This document shows positions 53,331 through 62,565 of a stretch of 64,000 nt of DNA, one piece after another. Source of the DNA: Nocardioides marinus (GTDB lineage Bacteria > Pseudomonadota > Alphaproteobacteria > Rhodobacterales > Rhodobacteraceae); the NCBI GenBank assembly GCA_019801415.1, contig JAHVJD010000003.1:62001-126000 (forward strand). Reading direction: 5' to 3'. The position numbers and the translations under genes were made by a program. The number at the start of each line of letters is the position of its first letter. Within the stretch, counting starts at the first letter, position 1. The notes under the pieces are model-generated. The model was not told where the DNA came from, ran no database searches, and saw nothing but the letters and a program-made list of their open reading frames with translations.

Positions 53331-54725
53331 TCAGGCGCTGTGCAAAAGGTCCTGTTTCTTCAGTTCCGCGTGGCATTCATCCAGAGACCGGGTCGCCCGT
53401 TCGATGAGGACATCGATCTGCTCCGGCGTGATCACCAGCGGCGGTGAAATGATCATCCGATCGCCGACATGGCGCATCACCAGGTTGTTGGCAAAGCAGC
53501 GCTCGCGGCAGATATAGCCGACGGTCCCCGTATCCGAGGCAAAGGCGGCCCGGGTTTCCTTGTTCGGTGTCAGCGCAATCGACCCCATCATGCCAACGAT
53601 CTTGGCCTCGCCGACCAGCGGATGATCAAGCAGCGATTCCCATTTCTGCTTCAGGTACGGCGCCGCCACGTCGCGCACATGGCCGAGGATGTTTTCCTCT
53701 TCGAGGATACGCAGGTTTTCCAGCGCCACGGCCGCGGCCACCGGATGGCCCGAATAGGTGTAGCCGTGGTTGAATTCGTCGCTGGCGATGACGCTGGCGA
53801 TCTCGTCGCTGACAATCGAGCCGCCGATCGGCGCATAGCCAGAGCTCAGCCCCTTGGCGATGGTCATGATGTCGGGGCGGATGTTCAGGGTTTCACTGCC
53901 GAACCAGTTGCCGGTGCGCCCGAAGCCACAGATGACCTCATCCGCGATCAGCAGGATTTCATACTTGTCGCAGATCCGCTGGATTTCCGGCCAGTAGCTG
54001 GCGGGCGGGACGATCACGCCGCCTGCGCCCTGCACCGGCTCGGCGATGAAGGCCGCAACGCGGTCCTCGCCCAGTTCCAGGATTGCCTCTTCCAGCTCGC
54101 GTGCGCGCTGCAGGCCGAACTCTTCCTCGGGCATGTCGCCGCCTTCGGCCCACCAGTTCGGCTGGTTGATATGGTGGATGTCGGGAATCGGCATGCCGCC
54201 CTGCGCGTGCATGCCGCTCATCCCGCCGAGGCTGCCGCTGCCGACAGAGGAGCCGTGATAGGCGTTCTTGCGGCTAATGATGATGGATTTCGACGGTTTG
54301 CCCTTCAGCGCCCAGTAATGGCGCACCATGCGGATGTTGGTGTCATTGGCCTCCGAGCCGGAGCCGGCAAAGAACACGTTGTTCAGGTCCCCCGGGGCCA
54401 GTTCCGCAATCTTCTTCGCCAGCGCGATCGCCGGAACATGGGTGGTCTGGAAGAAGGTGTTGTAATACGGCAGCTCACGCATCTGGCGGGCGGCGACCTC
54501 AGCCAGCTCGTCGCGGCCATAGCCGATGTTGACACACCACAGCCCCGCCATCGCATCGAGGATCTGATGCCCCTCGCTGTCGGTCAGGTGCACCCCGCTG
54601 GCACGGGTGATCACACGCGCGCCCTTCTGGGACAGTTCGCCGTTGGCAGTGAACGGATGCATGTGGTGGGCGGCATCCAGCGCCTGAAGCTCGGCCGTCG
54701 GCATGTGATTGGTGATCACGGTCAT
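53331..54725 (-). CDS. class III aminotransferase, putrescine-pyruvate (SpuC-like)
   Basis: 464 residues, PLP fold type I. Blocks: NVFFAGSGSEANDTNIRMVRHYW, AYHGSSVGSGSLGGM, the cofactor aspartate in LIADEVICGFGRTG and the PLP lysine in TIAKGLSSGYAPIGG. Closest by recognition to SpuC-type putrescine:pyruvate aminotransferases, which open transamination-dependent polyamine breakdown; other omega-amino substrates are possible. AGGAG selects ATG 54725. Next to a GntR gene and flanked on both sides by polyamine importers. Confidence 0.88.
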   Translation of the reverse strand: MTVITNHMPTAELQALDAAHHMHPFTANGELSQKGARVITRASGVHLTDSEGHQILDAMAGLWCVNIGYGRDELAEVAARQMRELPYYNTFFQTTHVPAIALAKKIAELAPGDLNNVFFAGSGSEANDTNIRMVRHYWALKGKPSKSIIISRKNAYHGSSVGSGSLGGMSGMHAQGGMPIPDIHHINQPNWWAEGGDMPEEEFGLQRARELEEAILELGEDRVAAFIAEPVQGAGGVIVPPASYWPEIQRICDKYEILLIADEVICGFGRTGNWFGSETLNIRPDIMTIAKGLSSGYAPIGGSIVSDEIASVIASDEFNHGYTYSGHPVAAAVALENLRILEEENILGHVRDVAAPYLKQKWESLLDHPLVGEAKIVGMMGSIALTPNKETRAAFASDTGTVGYICRERCFANNLVMRHVGDRMIISPPLVITPEQIDVLIERATRSLDECHAELKKQDLLHSA

Positions 54726-54764
54726 GGGAGGCACTCCTGCGAAAATCAAACTGCGCCTAGAATA

Positions 54765-54773
54765 TGATCAAAT
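54765..54773. promoter_or_regulatory. TGATCAAAT motif upstream of the aminotransferase
   Basis: Forty bp upstream of the aminotransferase ATG. The same 9-mer (TGATCAAAT) occurs between the GntR gene and potF. Candidate GntR operator half or full site. Confidence 0.45.
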
Positions 54774-54791
54774 TGCCCCATGTCAATCGAA

Positions 54792-55478
54792 TCAGTTGGC
54801 GACCTGCAATCCCTGCGCGACCTGCTCCATGCCCTGGCAGACGTCTCTTTCCATCGCCAGCGCCGCCATATCCGCATCCCGGCGCCGAAGTGCCTCCAAA
54901 ATGTCCTTGTGCCTATCTGGGAAGCTTTGCGTGCCCAGACGCCCGCTCACCACCCGCAGCGATGGGCCAAACCGCAACCACAGCCGGTCGGCGATATCGG
55001 TCAGAATAGGGGCTTCGGCATGGGCGTAGAGCAGCGAATGGAAACTGTAGTTCTGCACCAGGTAGCCCGCGACATCGCCCGTGTTGATCGCAGTATCCAA
55101 GGCGGTATCGATGGACGTTAGCTGCGCAATCACCGCTTCGGTCACATGCGGTGTTGCCCGACGCGCAAGCTCGCACTCCACTGTTTTTCTTACGAAAATA
55201 AGCTCTTCAAGATCTTTCGCGCCCAGCACGGGCACCGACACGCGCCGGTTGCCCTGAAACACCAGCGCGCCGTCCGAGATCAGACGCCGGATCGCTTCGC
55301 GCACCGGCGTCATGCCCGCGCCCAGCGTCTCCACCAGCCCCTGGATCGTCACCGCCTGCCCCGGCACCAGGTCCCCAAACAGAATCTGCGAGCGAAGTTT
55401 CTGGTACACGATCTCATGCGCGGGCAGTTTTGTCGGGCCTTCCTGCGCGCTGCCAGCCGCTGAATGCGTCTCTGTCAC
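54792..55478 (-). CDS. GntR-family regulator (FCD type) of the polyamine locus
   Basis: 228 residues from a GTG at 55478, which has AAGGAGG 8 bases upstream; an ATG 13 codons earlier (55517) is the alternative. N-terminal winged helix (IVYQKLRSQILFGDLVPGQ, then GAGMTPVREAIRRLISDGAL) and a C-terminal FCD domain with the histidine in NYSFHSLLYAHAE. It sits between the aminotransferase and the divergent potFGHI genes and most likely controls both. Confidence 0.88.
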   Translation of the reverse strand: MTETHSAAGSAQEGPTKLPAHEIVYQKLRSQILFGDLVPGQAVTIQGLVETLGAGMTPVREAIRRLISDGALVFQGNRRVSVPVLGAKDLEELIFVRKTVECELARRATPHVTEAVIAQLTSIDTALDTAINTGDVAGYLVQNYSFHSLLYAHAEAPILTDIADRLWLRFGPSLRVVSGRLGTQSFPDRHKDILEALRRRDADMAALAMERDVCQGMEQVAQGLQVAN

Positions 55479-55564
55479 CTGTGGATATCCTCCTTGATTT
55501 TCGCCAGCTTGCACCATCCAGAGGCAAGTGAAAACATAAAGAGTATTGCCGAACGCGGCAAAAC

Positions 55565-55574
55565 TTGATCAAAT
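55565..55574. promoter_or_regulatory. TTGATCAAAT motif between gntR and potF
   Basis: In the 142-bp divergent region, about 47 bp before the potF ATG. It contains the palindrome TTGATCAA and shares TGATCAAAT with the site upstream of the aminotransferase. Confidence 0.45.
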
Positions 55575-55620
55575 CCTTCCACGGCCGGACATTGAAGCCG
55601 GCACCCACAGGGAGAACTTC

Positions 55621-56709
55621 ATGACACTGAAAAAGCTGACCATGACCGCCGCCGTTGCCCTGGGCACTGCAGCCGTCGCTTCTGCCGAAGAGGTGCGGGT
55701 CTACAACTGGTCCGACTACATCGACGAGAGCCTGCTGGAAAAATTCGAAGCCGAAACCGGCATCGACCTGATCTACGACGTGTTCGACAGCAACGAACTG
55801 CTGGAGACCAAGATGCTGGCCGGCGGTTCCGGCTATGACGTGGTGGTGCCCACCGGCACCTTCCTGCAGCGCCAGATCGCCGCGGGGGCCTTTCAGAAGC
55901 TGGACATGTCCAAGCTGCCCAACCACGAGAACATGTGGGACGTGGTCTCCAGCCGGACCGAGCAATATGATCCCGGCAACGCCTATTCGATCAACTACAT
56001 GTGGGGCACCACCGGCATCGGCGTGAACGTTCCCAAGGTCAAGGAAATCCTTGGCGAGGACGCGCCCATCGATTCACTGGAACTGGTGTTCAACCCGGAG
56101 AACATGGAAAAGCTGTCCGCCTGTGGCGTGCATTTCCTCGATGCCCCGGCCGAGATGATCCCCGCCGCGCTGAAGTTCATCGGCGAAGATCCCAACAGCC
56201 ATGACCCGGACGTGATCGCCAAGGCCGAAGAGGTCTTCATGCCGGTCCGCCCCTACATCCAGAAGTTCCACTCCTCAGAGTACATCAACGCGCTGGCGAA
56301 CGGCGACATCTGCGTGGCCGTCGGCTGGTCCGGCGACATCCTGCAGGCCCGTGACCGCGCTGCCGAGGCCGACAATGGCGTGGAAATCGCCTATCACGCG
56401 CCGGTCGAAGGCGCCCAGATGTGGTTCGACCAGATGGCCATCCCGGTCGACGCCCCGAACCCGGACGGCGCGCACAAGTTCCTGAACTTCATCATGGATC
56501 CCGAGAACATGGCCGCGGCCTCCAACTACGTCTACTATGCCAACGGCAACAAGGCGAGCCAGGAGCATCTGGCCGAAGACGTGATCGGCGATCCGGCGAT
56601 CTACCCGGATGAAGCAACGCTGAACAACCTCTACACCACCACGCCCTACCCGCCGAAAGTGCAGCGGGTCGTCACCCGGCTGTGGACCAAGATCAAGTCC
56701 GGTACCTGA
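55621..56709 (+). CDS. potF: putrescine-type ABC transporter solute-binding protein
   Basis: 362 residues. Signal peptide cut after ASA (about 22); the mature protein starts EEVRVYNWSDYIDESLLEKFE, the PotF/PotD hallmark. Later blocks: LAGGSGYDVVVPTG, YMWGTTGIGVN and YHAPVEGAQMWFDQMAIP, typical of the polyamine-binding cleft. Start at 55621 after GGGAGAA. First gene of the rightward importer operon. Confidence 0.93.
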   Translation: MTLKKLTMTAAVALGTAAVASAEEVRVYNWSDYIDESLLEKFEAETGIDLIYDVFDSNELLETKMLAGGSGYDVVVPTGTFLQRQIAAGAFQKLDMSKLPNHENMWDVVSSRTEQYDPGNAYSINYMWGTTGIGVNVPKVKEILGEDAPIDSLELVFNPENMEKLSACGVHFLDAPAEMIPAALKFIGEDPNSHDPDVIAKAEEVFMPVRPYIQKFHSSEYINALANGDICVAVGWSGDILQARDRAAEADNGVEIAYHAPVEGAQMWFDQMAIPVDAPNPDGAHKFLNFIMDPENMAAASNYVYYANGNKASQEHLAEDVIGDPAIYPDEATLNNLYTTTPYPPKVQRVVTRLWTKIKSGT

Positions 56710-56844
56710 CCGGCCTCAATCCTCTCTGCGGGGCGGCGTCAGCCGCCTCGCCTCCCGAGACATCCGATTCCGCCTGACGCGCCTGACCATCCCGGGCGCG
56801 GCCAATACCGAAATGCTTGCGACACTTCGTAGAAGAGGCCCGGC

Positions 56845-57972
56845 TTGACTGCTTCCGTATTCGAACCCTGGAACGATCCCGAGGCTAAGCCCTTGATCCA
56901 CTTCCAGAACGTCACCAAACGATTTGGTGAGTTCACCGCCATCGACAATCTGACCATCGACATCTACGAGCGGGAGTTCTACGCGCTTCTGGGTCCCTCA
57001 GGCTGCGGCAAGACCACGCTGATGCGGATGCTCGCCGGTTTCGAGACCCCGACCGAGGGCAAGATCTTCCTCGCAGGCCAGGACATCGCCCCGGTGCCGC
57101 CGAACAAGCGGGCGGTGAACATGATGTTCCAGTCCTATGCGCTGTTTCCGCATCTGTCGATCTGGGAGAACATCGCCTTTGGTCTCAAACGCGAAGGCAT
57201 GGCCAAGGCCGACATCCAGCAACGGGTGGAGGAAATGCTGCGGCTGACCCGGCTGGAAAAATTCGCCCGTCGCAAGCCGCACCAGATCTCTGGTGGCCAG
57301 CGGCAGCGGGTGGCGCTGGCGCGCTCGCTCGCCAAGGCACCGAAACTCCTGCTGCTGGACGAACCGCTGGGCGCGCTGGACAAGAAGCTGCGCCAGGACA
57401 CCCAGTTCGAGCTGATGGACATCCAGGAAAAGACCGGCACCACCTTCGTGATCGTGACCCACGACCAGGAGGAAGCGATGACCGTGGCCTCCCGCGTGGC
57501 GGTGATGGACCACGGCAAGATCATCCAGGTGGCGACTCCCGACCGGATCTACGAAACGCCGAACTCGGTCTATGTCGCGGACTTCATCGGCGATGTGAAC
57601 CTGATCGAAGGCACCGCCAGGCCAACCGGCAGCGACACCTACGCCATGAGCTGGCACGAGGGTCTGCCGCCGCTCAAGGTACAATCGCCCAACAGTCTGA
57701 GCGACGGACAGAAATGCCATCTGGCGATCCGGCCGGAAAAGGTCGCGATCAACGCCGAAAAGCCCGCCGATGCCGACAACGCAGTGCAGGGGCGCATTCT
57801 CGACATTGCTTACCTCGGCAATATCTCCACCTACCACGTGGAACTGCCGACCGGCGCGGTGATCAAGGCGCAGACCGCCAACACCCGCCGCATCGCCCGC
57901 CGCGCCTTCACTTGGGAAGACACTGTCTGGCTGTCCTGGACCGCCACGGCAGGCGTTCTGCTGGCTGAATGA
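56845..57972 (+). CDS. potG: putrescine-type ABC transporter ATP-binding protein
   Basis: 375 residues. Walker A GPSGCGKTTLMRMLAGFE, signature ISGGQRQRVALARSL, Walker B LLLLDEPLGALD, switch VTHDQEEAM and a C-terminal TOBE domain. A TTG start with GAGG 7 bases upstream gives the family N-terminus (PLIHFQNVTKRFGEFTAIDN). It follows potF by 135 bp and overlaps potH by 4 bp. Confidence 0.94.
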   Translation: MTASVFEPWNDPEAKPLIHFQNVTKRFGEFTAIDNLTIDIYEREFYALLGPSGCGKTTLMRMLAGFETPTEGKIFLAGQDIAPVPPNKRAVNMMFQSYALFPHLSIWENIAFGLKREGMAKADIQQRVEEMLRLTRLEKFARRKPHQISGGQRQRVALARSLAKAPKLLLLDEPLGALDKKLRQDTQFELMDIQEKTGTTFVIVTHDQEEAMTVASRVAVMDHGKIIQVATPDRIYETPNSVYVADFIGDVNLIEGTARPTGSDTYAMSWHEGLPPLKVQSPNSLSDGQKCHLAIRPEKVAINAEKPADADNAVQGRILDIAYLGNISTYHVELPTGAVIKAQTANTRRIARRAFTWEDTVWLSWTATAGVLLAE

Positions 57973-58853
57973 TGCGCCGTTTTTTTCTGATCGCCATCCC
58001 CTATGCCTGGCTTCTGGCGCTGTTCCTGGTGCCCTTTGCCATCGTGCTGAAGATCTCGCTGTCGGACTATGCGGTGTCGATCCCGCCCTATGTGCCGCAG
58101 TTCGACTGGGCCGAGGGCATCGGCACCTTTATCGCCCAGCTGGATTTCGAGAATTTCATCTGGCTGACCGAAGACGACCTCTACTGGAAAGCCTATCTCA
58201 GCTCGCTGAAGATCGCGCTGATCTCGACCTTTCTGACGCTGCTGGCGGGCTACCCCATCGCCTATGGCATGGCGCGCGCCCCGGATGAATGGCGCCCGAC
58301 CCTGATGATGCTGGTGATCCTGCCGTTCTGGACCTCCTTCCTGATCCGCGTCTACGCTTGGATGGGGATCCTGTCGAATGAAGGCTTCCTGAACCAGTTC
58401 CTGCTGTGGACCGGCGTGATCTCCGAGCCGCTGACCATCCTCAACACCAACTCGGCGGTCTACATCGGCGTGATCTACACCTATCTGCCGTTCATGATCC
58501 TGCCGATCTACTCGGCGCTGGAGCGGCTGGACGGCTCGCTGATCGAGGCCGCCGAGGATCTGGGCTGCTCGCGGCTGTCGGCCTTCTGGCTGGTCACGGT
58601 GCCGCTGTCGAAGAACGGTATCATCGCCGGCAGCTTCCTGGTGTTCATCCCGGTGCTCGGTGAGTTCGTGATCCCCTCGCTTCTGGGCGGCTCCGACACG
58701 CTGATGATCGGCAAGGTGCTGTGGGAGGAGTTCTTCTCCAACCGCGACTGGCCGGTTGCTTCGGCGGTGGCAGTTGTACTGCTGCTCTTGCTCATCATCC
58801 CGATCGTGCTGTTCCAGCGCAACCAGCAGAAACAGCAGGAGGCCGAACAATGA
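57969..58853 (+). CDS. potH: putrescine-type ABC transporter permease
   Basis: 294 residues, six predicted helices. The periplasmic loop after helix 1 is short (about 55 residues), in contrast with the leftward PotB. EAA loop GSLIEAAEDLGCSRLSAFWLVTVPL. Start overlaps potG, end overlaps potI: tight translational coupling. Confidence 0.94.
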   Translation: MMRRFFLIAIPYAWLLALFLVPFAIVLKISLSDYAVSIPPYVPQFDWAEGIGTFIAQLDFENFIWLTEDDLYWKAYLSSLKIALISTFLTLLAGYPIAYGMARAPDEWRPTLMMLVILPFWTSFLIRVYAWMGILSNEGFLNQFLLWTGVISEPLTILNTNSAVYIGVIYTYLPFMILPIYSALERLDGSLIEAAEDLGCSRLSAFWLVTVPLSKNGIIAGSFLVFIPVLGEFVIPSLLGGSDTLMIGKVLWEEFFSNRDWPVASAVAVVLLLLLIIPIVLFQRNQQKQQEAEQ

Positions 58854-59665
58854 AACGCCTGAGCTGGTTTAACGCCGTGTCGCTGACGCTTGGCTTTGCC
58901 TTCCTCTACATCCCGATGGTGATCCTGGTGATCTTCAGCTTCAACGAAAGCAAGCTGGTCACCGTCTGGGCCGGGTTCTCGACCCGCTGGTACGCCGAGC
59001 TGATGCAGAACGAGGCGTTTCTGAATGCCGCCTGGGTGACCATCAAGGTGGCGGTCTTCTCCTCGACGCTGGCCACGGTGCTGGGCACCCTTGCGGCCTA
59101 CGTTCTGGTGCGCGGCGGACGGTTCATGGGGCGGACGCTGTTCTCCGGCATGATCTACGCGCCGCTGGTGATGCCAGAGGTGATCACCGGCCTGTCGCTG
59201 CTCTTGCTGTTCATCGGCATCGGGCTGGACCGCGGCGTGCTGACGATCGTGCTGGCGCATACCACCTTCTCCATGTGCTACGTTTCGGTCGTGGTCTCGT
59301 CGCGGCTCGTCAGCTTTGACCGCTCGCTCGAGGAGGCGGCGCTGGACCTGGGCTGCTCCGCCGCCGAGGCCTTCCGGCTGGTGACCCTGCCGATCATCGC
59401 GCCCGCGGTGATCTCCGGCTGGCTGCTGGCCTTTACCCTGTCGCTGGACGATCTGGTGATTGCCTCCTTCACCTCCGGCCCCGCCGCCACCACCCTGCCG
59501 ATCAAGATCTTCTCGGCCGTGCGCCTTGGGGTCAGCCCCGAGATCAACGCGCTGTCGACGATCATGATCGCCGTAGTCACCGTCGGCGTCATCACCGCCT
59601 CGCTGGTGACCAAGCATCAGGTGGCCCGCCAGCGGCGCGAGGAGATGGAAGCGGTGCGCAGCTGA
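58850..59665 (+). CDS. potI: putrescine-type ABC transporter permease
   Basis: 271 residues, six predicted helices, EAA loop RSLEEAALDLGCSAAEAFRLVTLPI. The ATG overlaps the potH stop and its own stop overlaps the start of the oxidase gene (TGATG), tying the importer to the catabolic enzyme. Confidence 0.94.
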   Translation: MKRLSWFNAVSLTLGFAFLYIPMVILVIFSFNESKLVTVWAGFSTRWYAELMQNEAFLNAAWVTIKVAVFSSTLATVLGTLAAYVLVRGGRFMGRTLFSGMIYAPLVMPEVITGLSLLLLFIGIGLDRGVLTIVLAHTTFSMCYVSVVVSSRLVSFDRSLEEAALDLGCSAAEAFRLVTLPIIAPAVISGWLLAFTLSLDDLVIASFTSGPAATTLPIKIFSAVRLGVSPEINALSTIMIAVVTVGVITASLVTKHQVARQRREEMEAVRS

Positions 59666-60984
59666 TGCGCCGGATCTACCCCGACTACGCCTATGGGCCT
59701 GGTCCCCGCAGCAACTGCTGGTGGGACGAGACCATCGCCGCACCGGACTGGCCCCGCTTTGACGGCGGGGCCAGTGCCGATGTGGCCATAATCGGCGGCG
59801 GCTTCACCGGCCTGTCCGCGGCGCTGCATCTCGCCGAAGCCGGCGTTCAGGTGGCGGTGCTGGAAGCTGGAACGCCGGGCTGGGGCGCCTCGGGGCGCAA
59901 TGGCGGCTTCTGCTGCCTCGGCGGGTCGAAACTATCGAGCGCCGCGATGCGGCGCATCTTCGATGCGGAGGCCGCCGAGACCTATGAGGCCAGCGAAAGC
60001 GCGGCCATCCAACTGGTGCGCGGCCTGCTGGGCAGGCATGGCATCGATGCCGATACCCATTCGCACGGTGAAACCCAGATGGCGCACAGCCCCAAGGCGG
60101 CGCGCCGCCTGGAAGCACAGGCCGACCAGCTGCAAAAAGCAGGGGAGGCCGCGCAGTTCGTCTCCGGCGACCAGCTCGCCGATCACGGGCTGAACGGTGG
60201 CTTTCACGCCGCTCTCACCACCCCGGAAGGCTTTGCCTTGAACCCGCGCAAGTACCTGTTCGGGCTCGCCGCCGCGGCGCGGAAGGCCGGCGCGGCCCTC
60301 TATCAGCGCAGCCCGGCCCGCCATGTGCGCCCCGTCAGCGGTGCCTTTGAAATAGAGACTGATACTGGGGTTTTGCGGGCCTCCCAAGTCATCATCGCCA
60401 CCAACGGCTACTCTTCCGAAGATCTGCCGGGCTGGCTGGCGGGCCGCTACATGCCCGCGCAGTCCACCGTCATGGTAACCCGCCCGCTGAGCGATGCAGA
60501 GTTGTCGGCACAGGGCTGGTTTTCCGACCAGATGGCCTATGACACCCGCAACCTGCTGCATTACTTCCGGCTGATGCCGGACCGGCGTTTCCTGTTCGGC
60601 ATGCGCGGCGGGCTGCGGGCGTCGCCCCGCGCCGAGGCGGCAATCCGGCGCAAGCTGCGGCAAGATTTCGAGGCAATGTTCCCGGCCTGGCGCGACGTGG
60701 CGGCCACTCATTGCTGGTCCGGTATGGTGTGCCTCTCGCGCAATCTGGTGCCCTTCATCGGGGCGGTGCCGAACCAGCCGGGGCTGTTCGCGGGCCTCTG
60801 CTATCACGGCAACGGGGTGGCCATGGGCAGCTATTCGGGCCGGTTGCTCAGCGATCTGGTGCAGGGCAGGCAGCCAGAGCTGCCGTATTCGACCGCGGTG
60901 CAGAAGATGCCGCGCTTTCCCTTTGGCCGGGCGCGGCGGATCCTGATGCCGCCCGCCTATGCGGCCCTCGGGCTGATGGACTGA
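59665..60984 (+). CDS. FAD-dependent amine oxidoreductase, PuuB-like (gamma-glutamylputrescine oxidase family)
   Basis: 439 residues, DAO fold. The N-terminal PGPRSNCWWDETIA is characteristic of the PuuB/OrdL group. FAD motif VAIIGGGFTGLSAALHLAEAG (about 40), a flavin-site GWGASGRNGGFC near 73, and a C-terminal FAGLCYHGNGVAMGSYSGRLL. PuuB oxidises gamma-glutamylputrescine; no PuuA-like ligase is in this window, so the substrate may be another N-substituted amine. Last gene of the potFGHI operon; its 3' end overlaps the opposing kinase-like gene by 28 bp. Confidence 0.87.
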   Translation: MRRIYPDYAYGPGPRSNCWWDETIAAPDWPRFDGGASADVAIIGGGFTGLSAALHLAEAGVQVAVLEAGTPGWGASGRNGGFCCLGGSKLSSAAMRRIFDAEAAETYEASESAAIQLVRGLLGRHGIDADTHSHGETQMAHSPKAARRLEAQADQLQKAGEAAQFVSGDQLADHGLNGGFHAALTTPEGFALNPRKYLFGLAAAARKAGAALYQRSPARHVRPVSGAFEIETDTGVLRASQVIIATNGYSSEDLPGWLAGRYMPAQSTVMVTRPLSDAELSAQGWFSDQMAYDTRNLLHYFRLMPDRRFLFGMRGGLRASPRAEAAIRRKLRQDFEAMFPAWRDVAATHCWSGMVCLSRNLVPFIGAVPNQPGLFAGLCYHGNGVAMGSYSGRLLSDLVQGRQPELPYSTAVQKMPRFPFGRARRILMPPAYAALGLMD

Positions 60985-61817
60985 AGCGCGGCGCACTCCA
61001 GCGCCAGCGCCTGCCGGTCGGCCGCGCTGCCCTGCTCCATCCGCCACTGGCAGTAGGCGGCCATGCGCCAATGATACCAAGGGCGCAGGGCCAGATAGCG
61101 CCCGACGATCCGCGGGTCGGGGTATGCCTGCAAAAAGGCGTCCTCCTCGCTCCGGCTCAGCGGCGCGCCGCGGTACGTCAACTGCATGGCCGGTGACAGA
61201 AACAGCGCCAGATCCTCGGCCGGATCACCGATTTGCGGGCACTGCCAGTCGATCAAGGTAAGCGTCCCGTCATGGGCCAGCAGGTTGCCCGGCACTGGAT
61301 CACCATGAATCAGCACCGGCTGCGGTACCGGCGGCACACGCCCCAGCGGGCGCAAGTCCGTCAGCCAATGCCCATCCCGGCACTGCCGGAGAATGCCCGC
61401 GACCTGCGCCTCCAGCGCCAGGCTGCCGTTCACGCCCGGCGGCAAACCTTCCGGCGGCGCGCAGTCATGCAGCCGCCCCAACACCTGTGCCACATGACCC
61501 GGTGCCTGTCGCCAGGGTTGGCCGTTGATATGGGCATAGCTCAACCATTGCCGCCCTTCGAACGTCCCGGCCTGCACCAGCGGTGGCACCATACCGGTGC
61601 CCGACAGCGCCGCCAGCACCGCACGTTCCCGTGCCGGATCATTGGCAAACAGCGGGTTGCCCGCATCAGCGGCATAAAGCTTGATCACAACCGCTCCGGC
61701 ACGCCAGACATGATTGGACCGCCCACCGGCCAACCGCCGGGGCGCCGGGACATGCAGCCCCTGTGCCGCCAGATGGGCAAAGAAGCGGGCTTCGAAATCT
61801 TCGGACAGGGTTTGCAG
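60957..61817 (-). CDS. aminoglycoside/choline kinase-family (APH) protein, probable CTG start
   Basis: 286 residues if read from the CTG at 61817, which follows GGAGG with 5 bases between. The first ATG/GTG/TTG-type start is a TTG at 61733, but the 28 codons before it encode family-like sequence (SEDFEARFFAHLAAQG then LAGGRSNHVWR). Catalytic loop LIHGDPVPGNLL and the metal site TLIDWQCPQIGDPAEDLALF are intact. Small choline/ethanolamine or similar kinase; substrate unknown. It converges on the oxidase with a 28-bp overlap. Confidence 0.78.
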   Translation of the reverse strand: MQTLSEDFEARFFAHLAAQGLHVPAPRRLAGGRSNHVWRAGAVVIKLYAADAGNPLFANDPARERAVLAALSGTGMVPPLVQAGTFEGRQWLSYAHINGQPWRQAPGHVAQVLGRLHDCAPPEGLPPGVNGSLALEAQVAGILRQCRDGHWLTDLRPLGRVPPVPQPVLIHGDPVPGNLLAHDGTLTLIDWQCPQIGDPAEDLALFLSPAMQLTYRGAPLSRSEEDAFLQAYPDPRIVGRYLALRPWYHWRMAAYCQWRMEQGSAADRQALALECAALQSISPRAA

Positions 61818-61880
61818 GGCGGCCTCCGATGTCTGACCGCCCCGTTCTAGACCGTTTTTCTAGCGACGCCTATCGGCCAA

Positions 61881-62561
61881 TCAGGACTTCGGATCGCGCA
61901 GCGCGCTGACCGACGAGGCGAGCACAACCGAGCCACCTTCGGTAATCAGGCCGACGTCGCCGCCCTGCATCCGGGTTTCATTCACCTTGAAATAGATCTC
62001 GGCATATTCCTGCAGCAGCACGTCATCACCCTTGCGGCTCTCCACCATGAAGGAATATTCGCCGGCCTCGAGGCGGTTGCCATCCTTGTCCACGCCGGTC
62101 CACTCGTAGGGTTCGGCAGAGACCGGCAGGCTGACACGCTGGACTTCCTGGCCATTCTTGTCCTGTACGACCAGCGAAACGCTATCCGCCGCCGCGGCCG
62201 GGTTCGGCGCGATCGTAATGCTGTTGCTGCCGTCGTAATACCCCGGCGCCACCGCTCTGGCTTCCATACCGACCCAGCCGGACAGGGCCGCCATATTCGC
62301 AAGCCCCAGCTGCGACTGAAGCCCCTCCAGCAGCGTGTTGCTTTTGGTTTGCTGCTCCACCATCGAAAACTGCGCCAGCTGCGCCGCATATTCCGTCGAA
62401 TCCAGCGGCTCCAGCGGGTCCTGATTCGTCGCCTGCGCCGTCAGCATCTTGACGAAGGTCTCGAAGTCCGACGACAGGCCAGAGGTTGTTCCGGTGGCGG
62501 TGGAACGTGTCTGCGACTGCTGCAGGGGATTGGTGTTTGCGGATGTGACTGCTGTTGTCAT
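61881..62561 (-). CDS. flgD: flagellar hook assembly (capping) protein FlgD
   Basis: 226 residues. The conserved N-terminal block (FETFVKMLTAQATNQDPLEPLDSTEYAAQLAQFSMVEQ region, about 32-75) directs export and hook capping; the C-terminal FlgD Ig-like part includes EWTGVDKDGNRLEAGEYSF. Caps the growing hook. Starts 4 bp after fliK on the same strand, part of a flagellar operon entering from the right. Confidence 0.95.
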   Translation of the reverse strand: MTTAVTSANTNPLQQSQTRSTATGTTSGLSSDFETFVKMLTAQATNQDPLEPLDSTEYAAQLAQFSMVEQQTKSNTLLEGLQSQLGLANMAALSGWVGMEARAVAPGYYDGSNSITIAPNPAAAADSVSLVVQDKNGQEVQRVSLPVSAEPYEWTGVDKDGNRLEAGEYSFMVESRKGDDVLLQEYAEIYFKVNETRMQGGDVGLITEGGSVVLASSVSALRDPKS

Positions 62562-62565
62562 GGTC

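Noticed and set aside
61733-61881. Frameshift destroying the start of the APH-family gene
   Set aside because: The frame is open and family-like from 61817 on, and a good ribosome site fits the CTG; a non-standard start explains it without a mutation.
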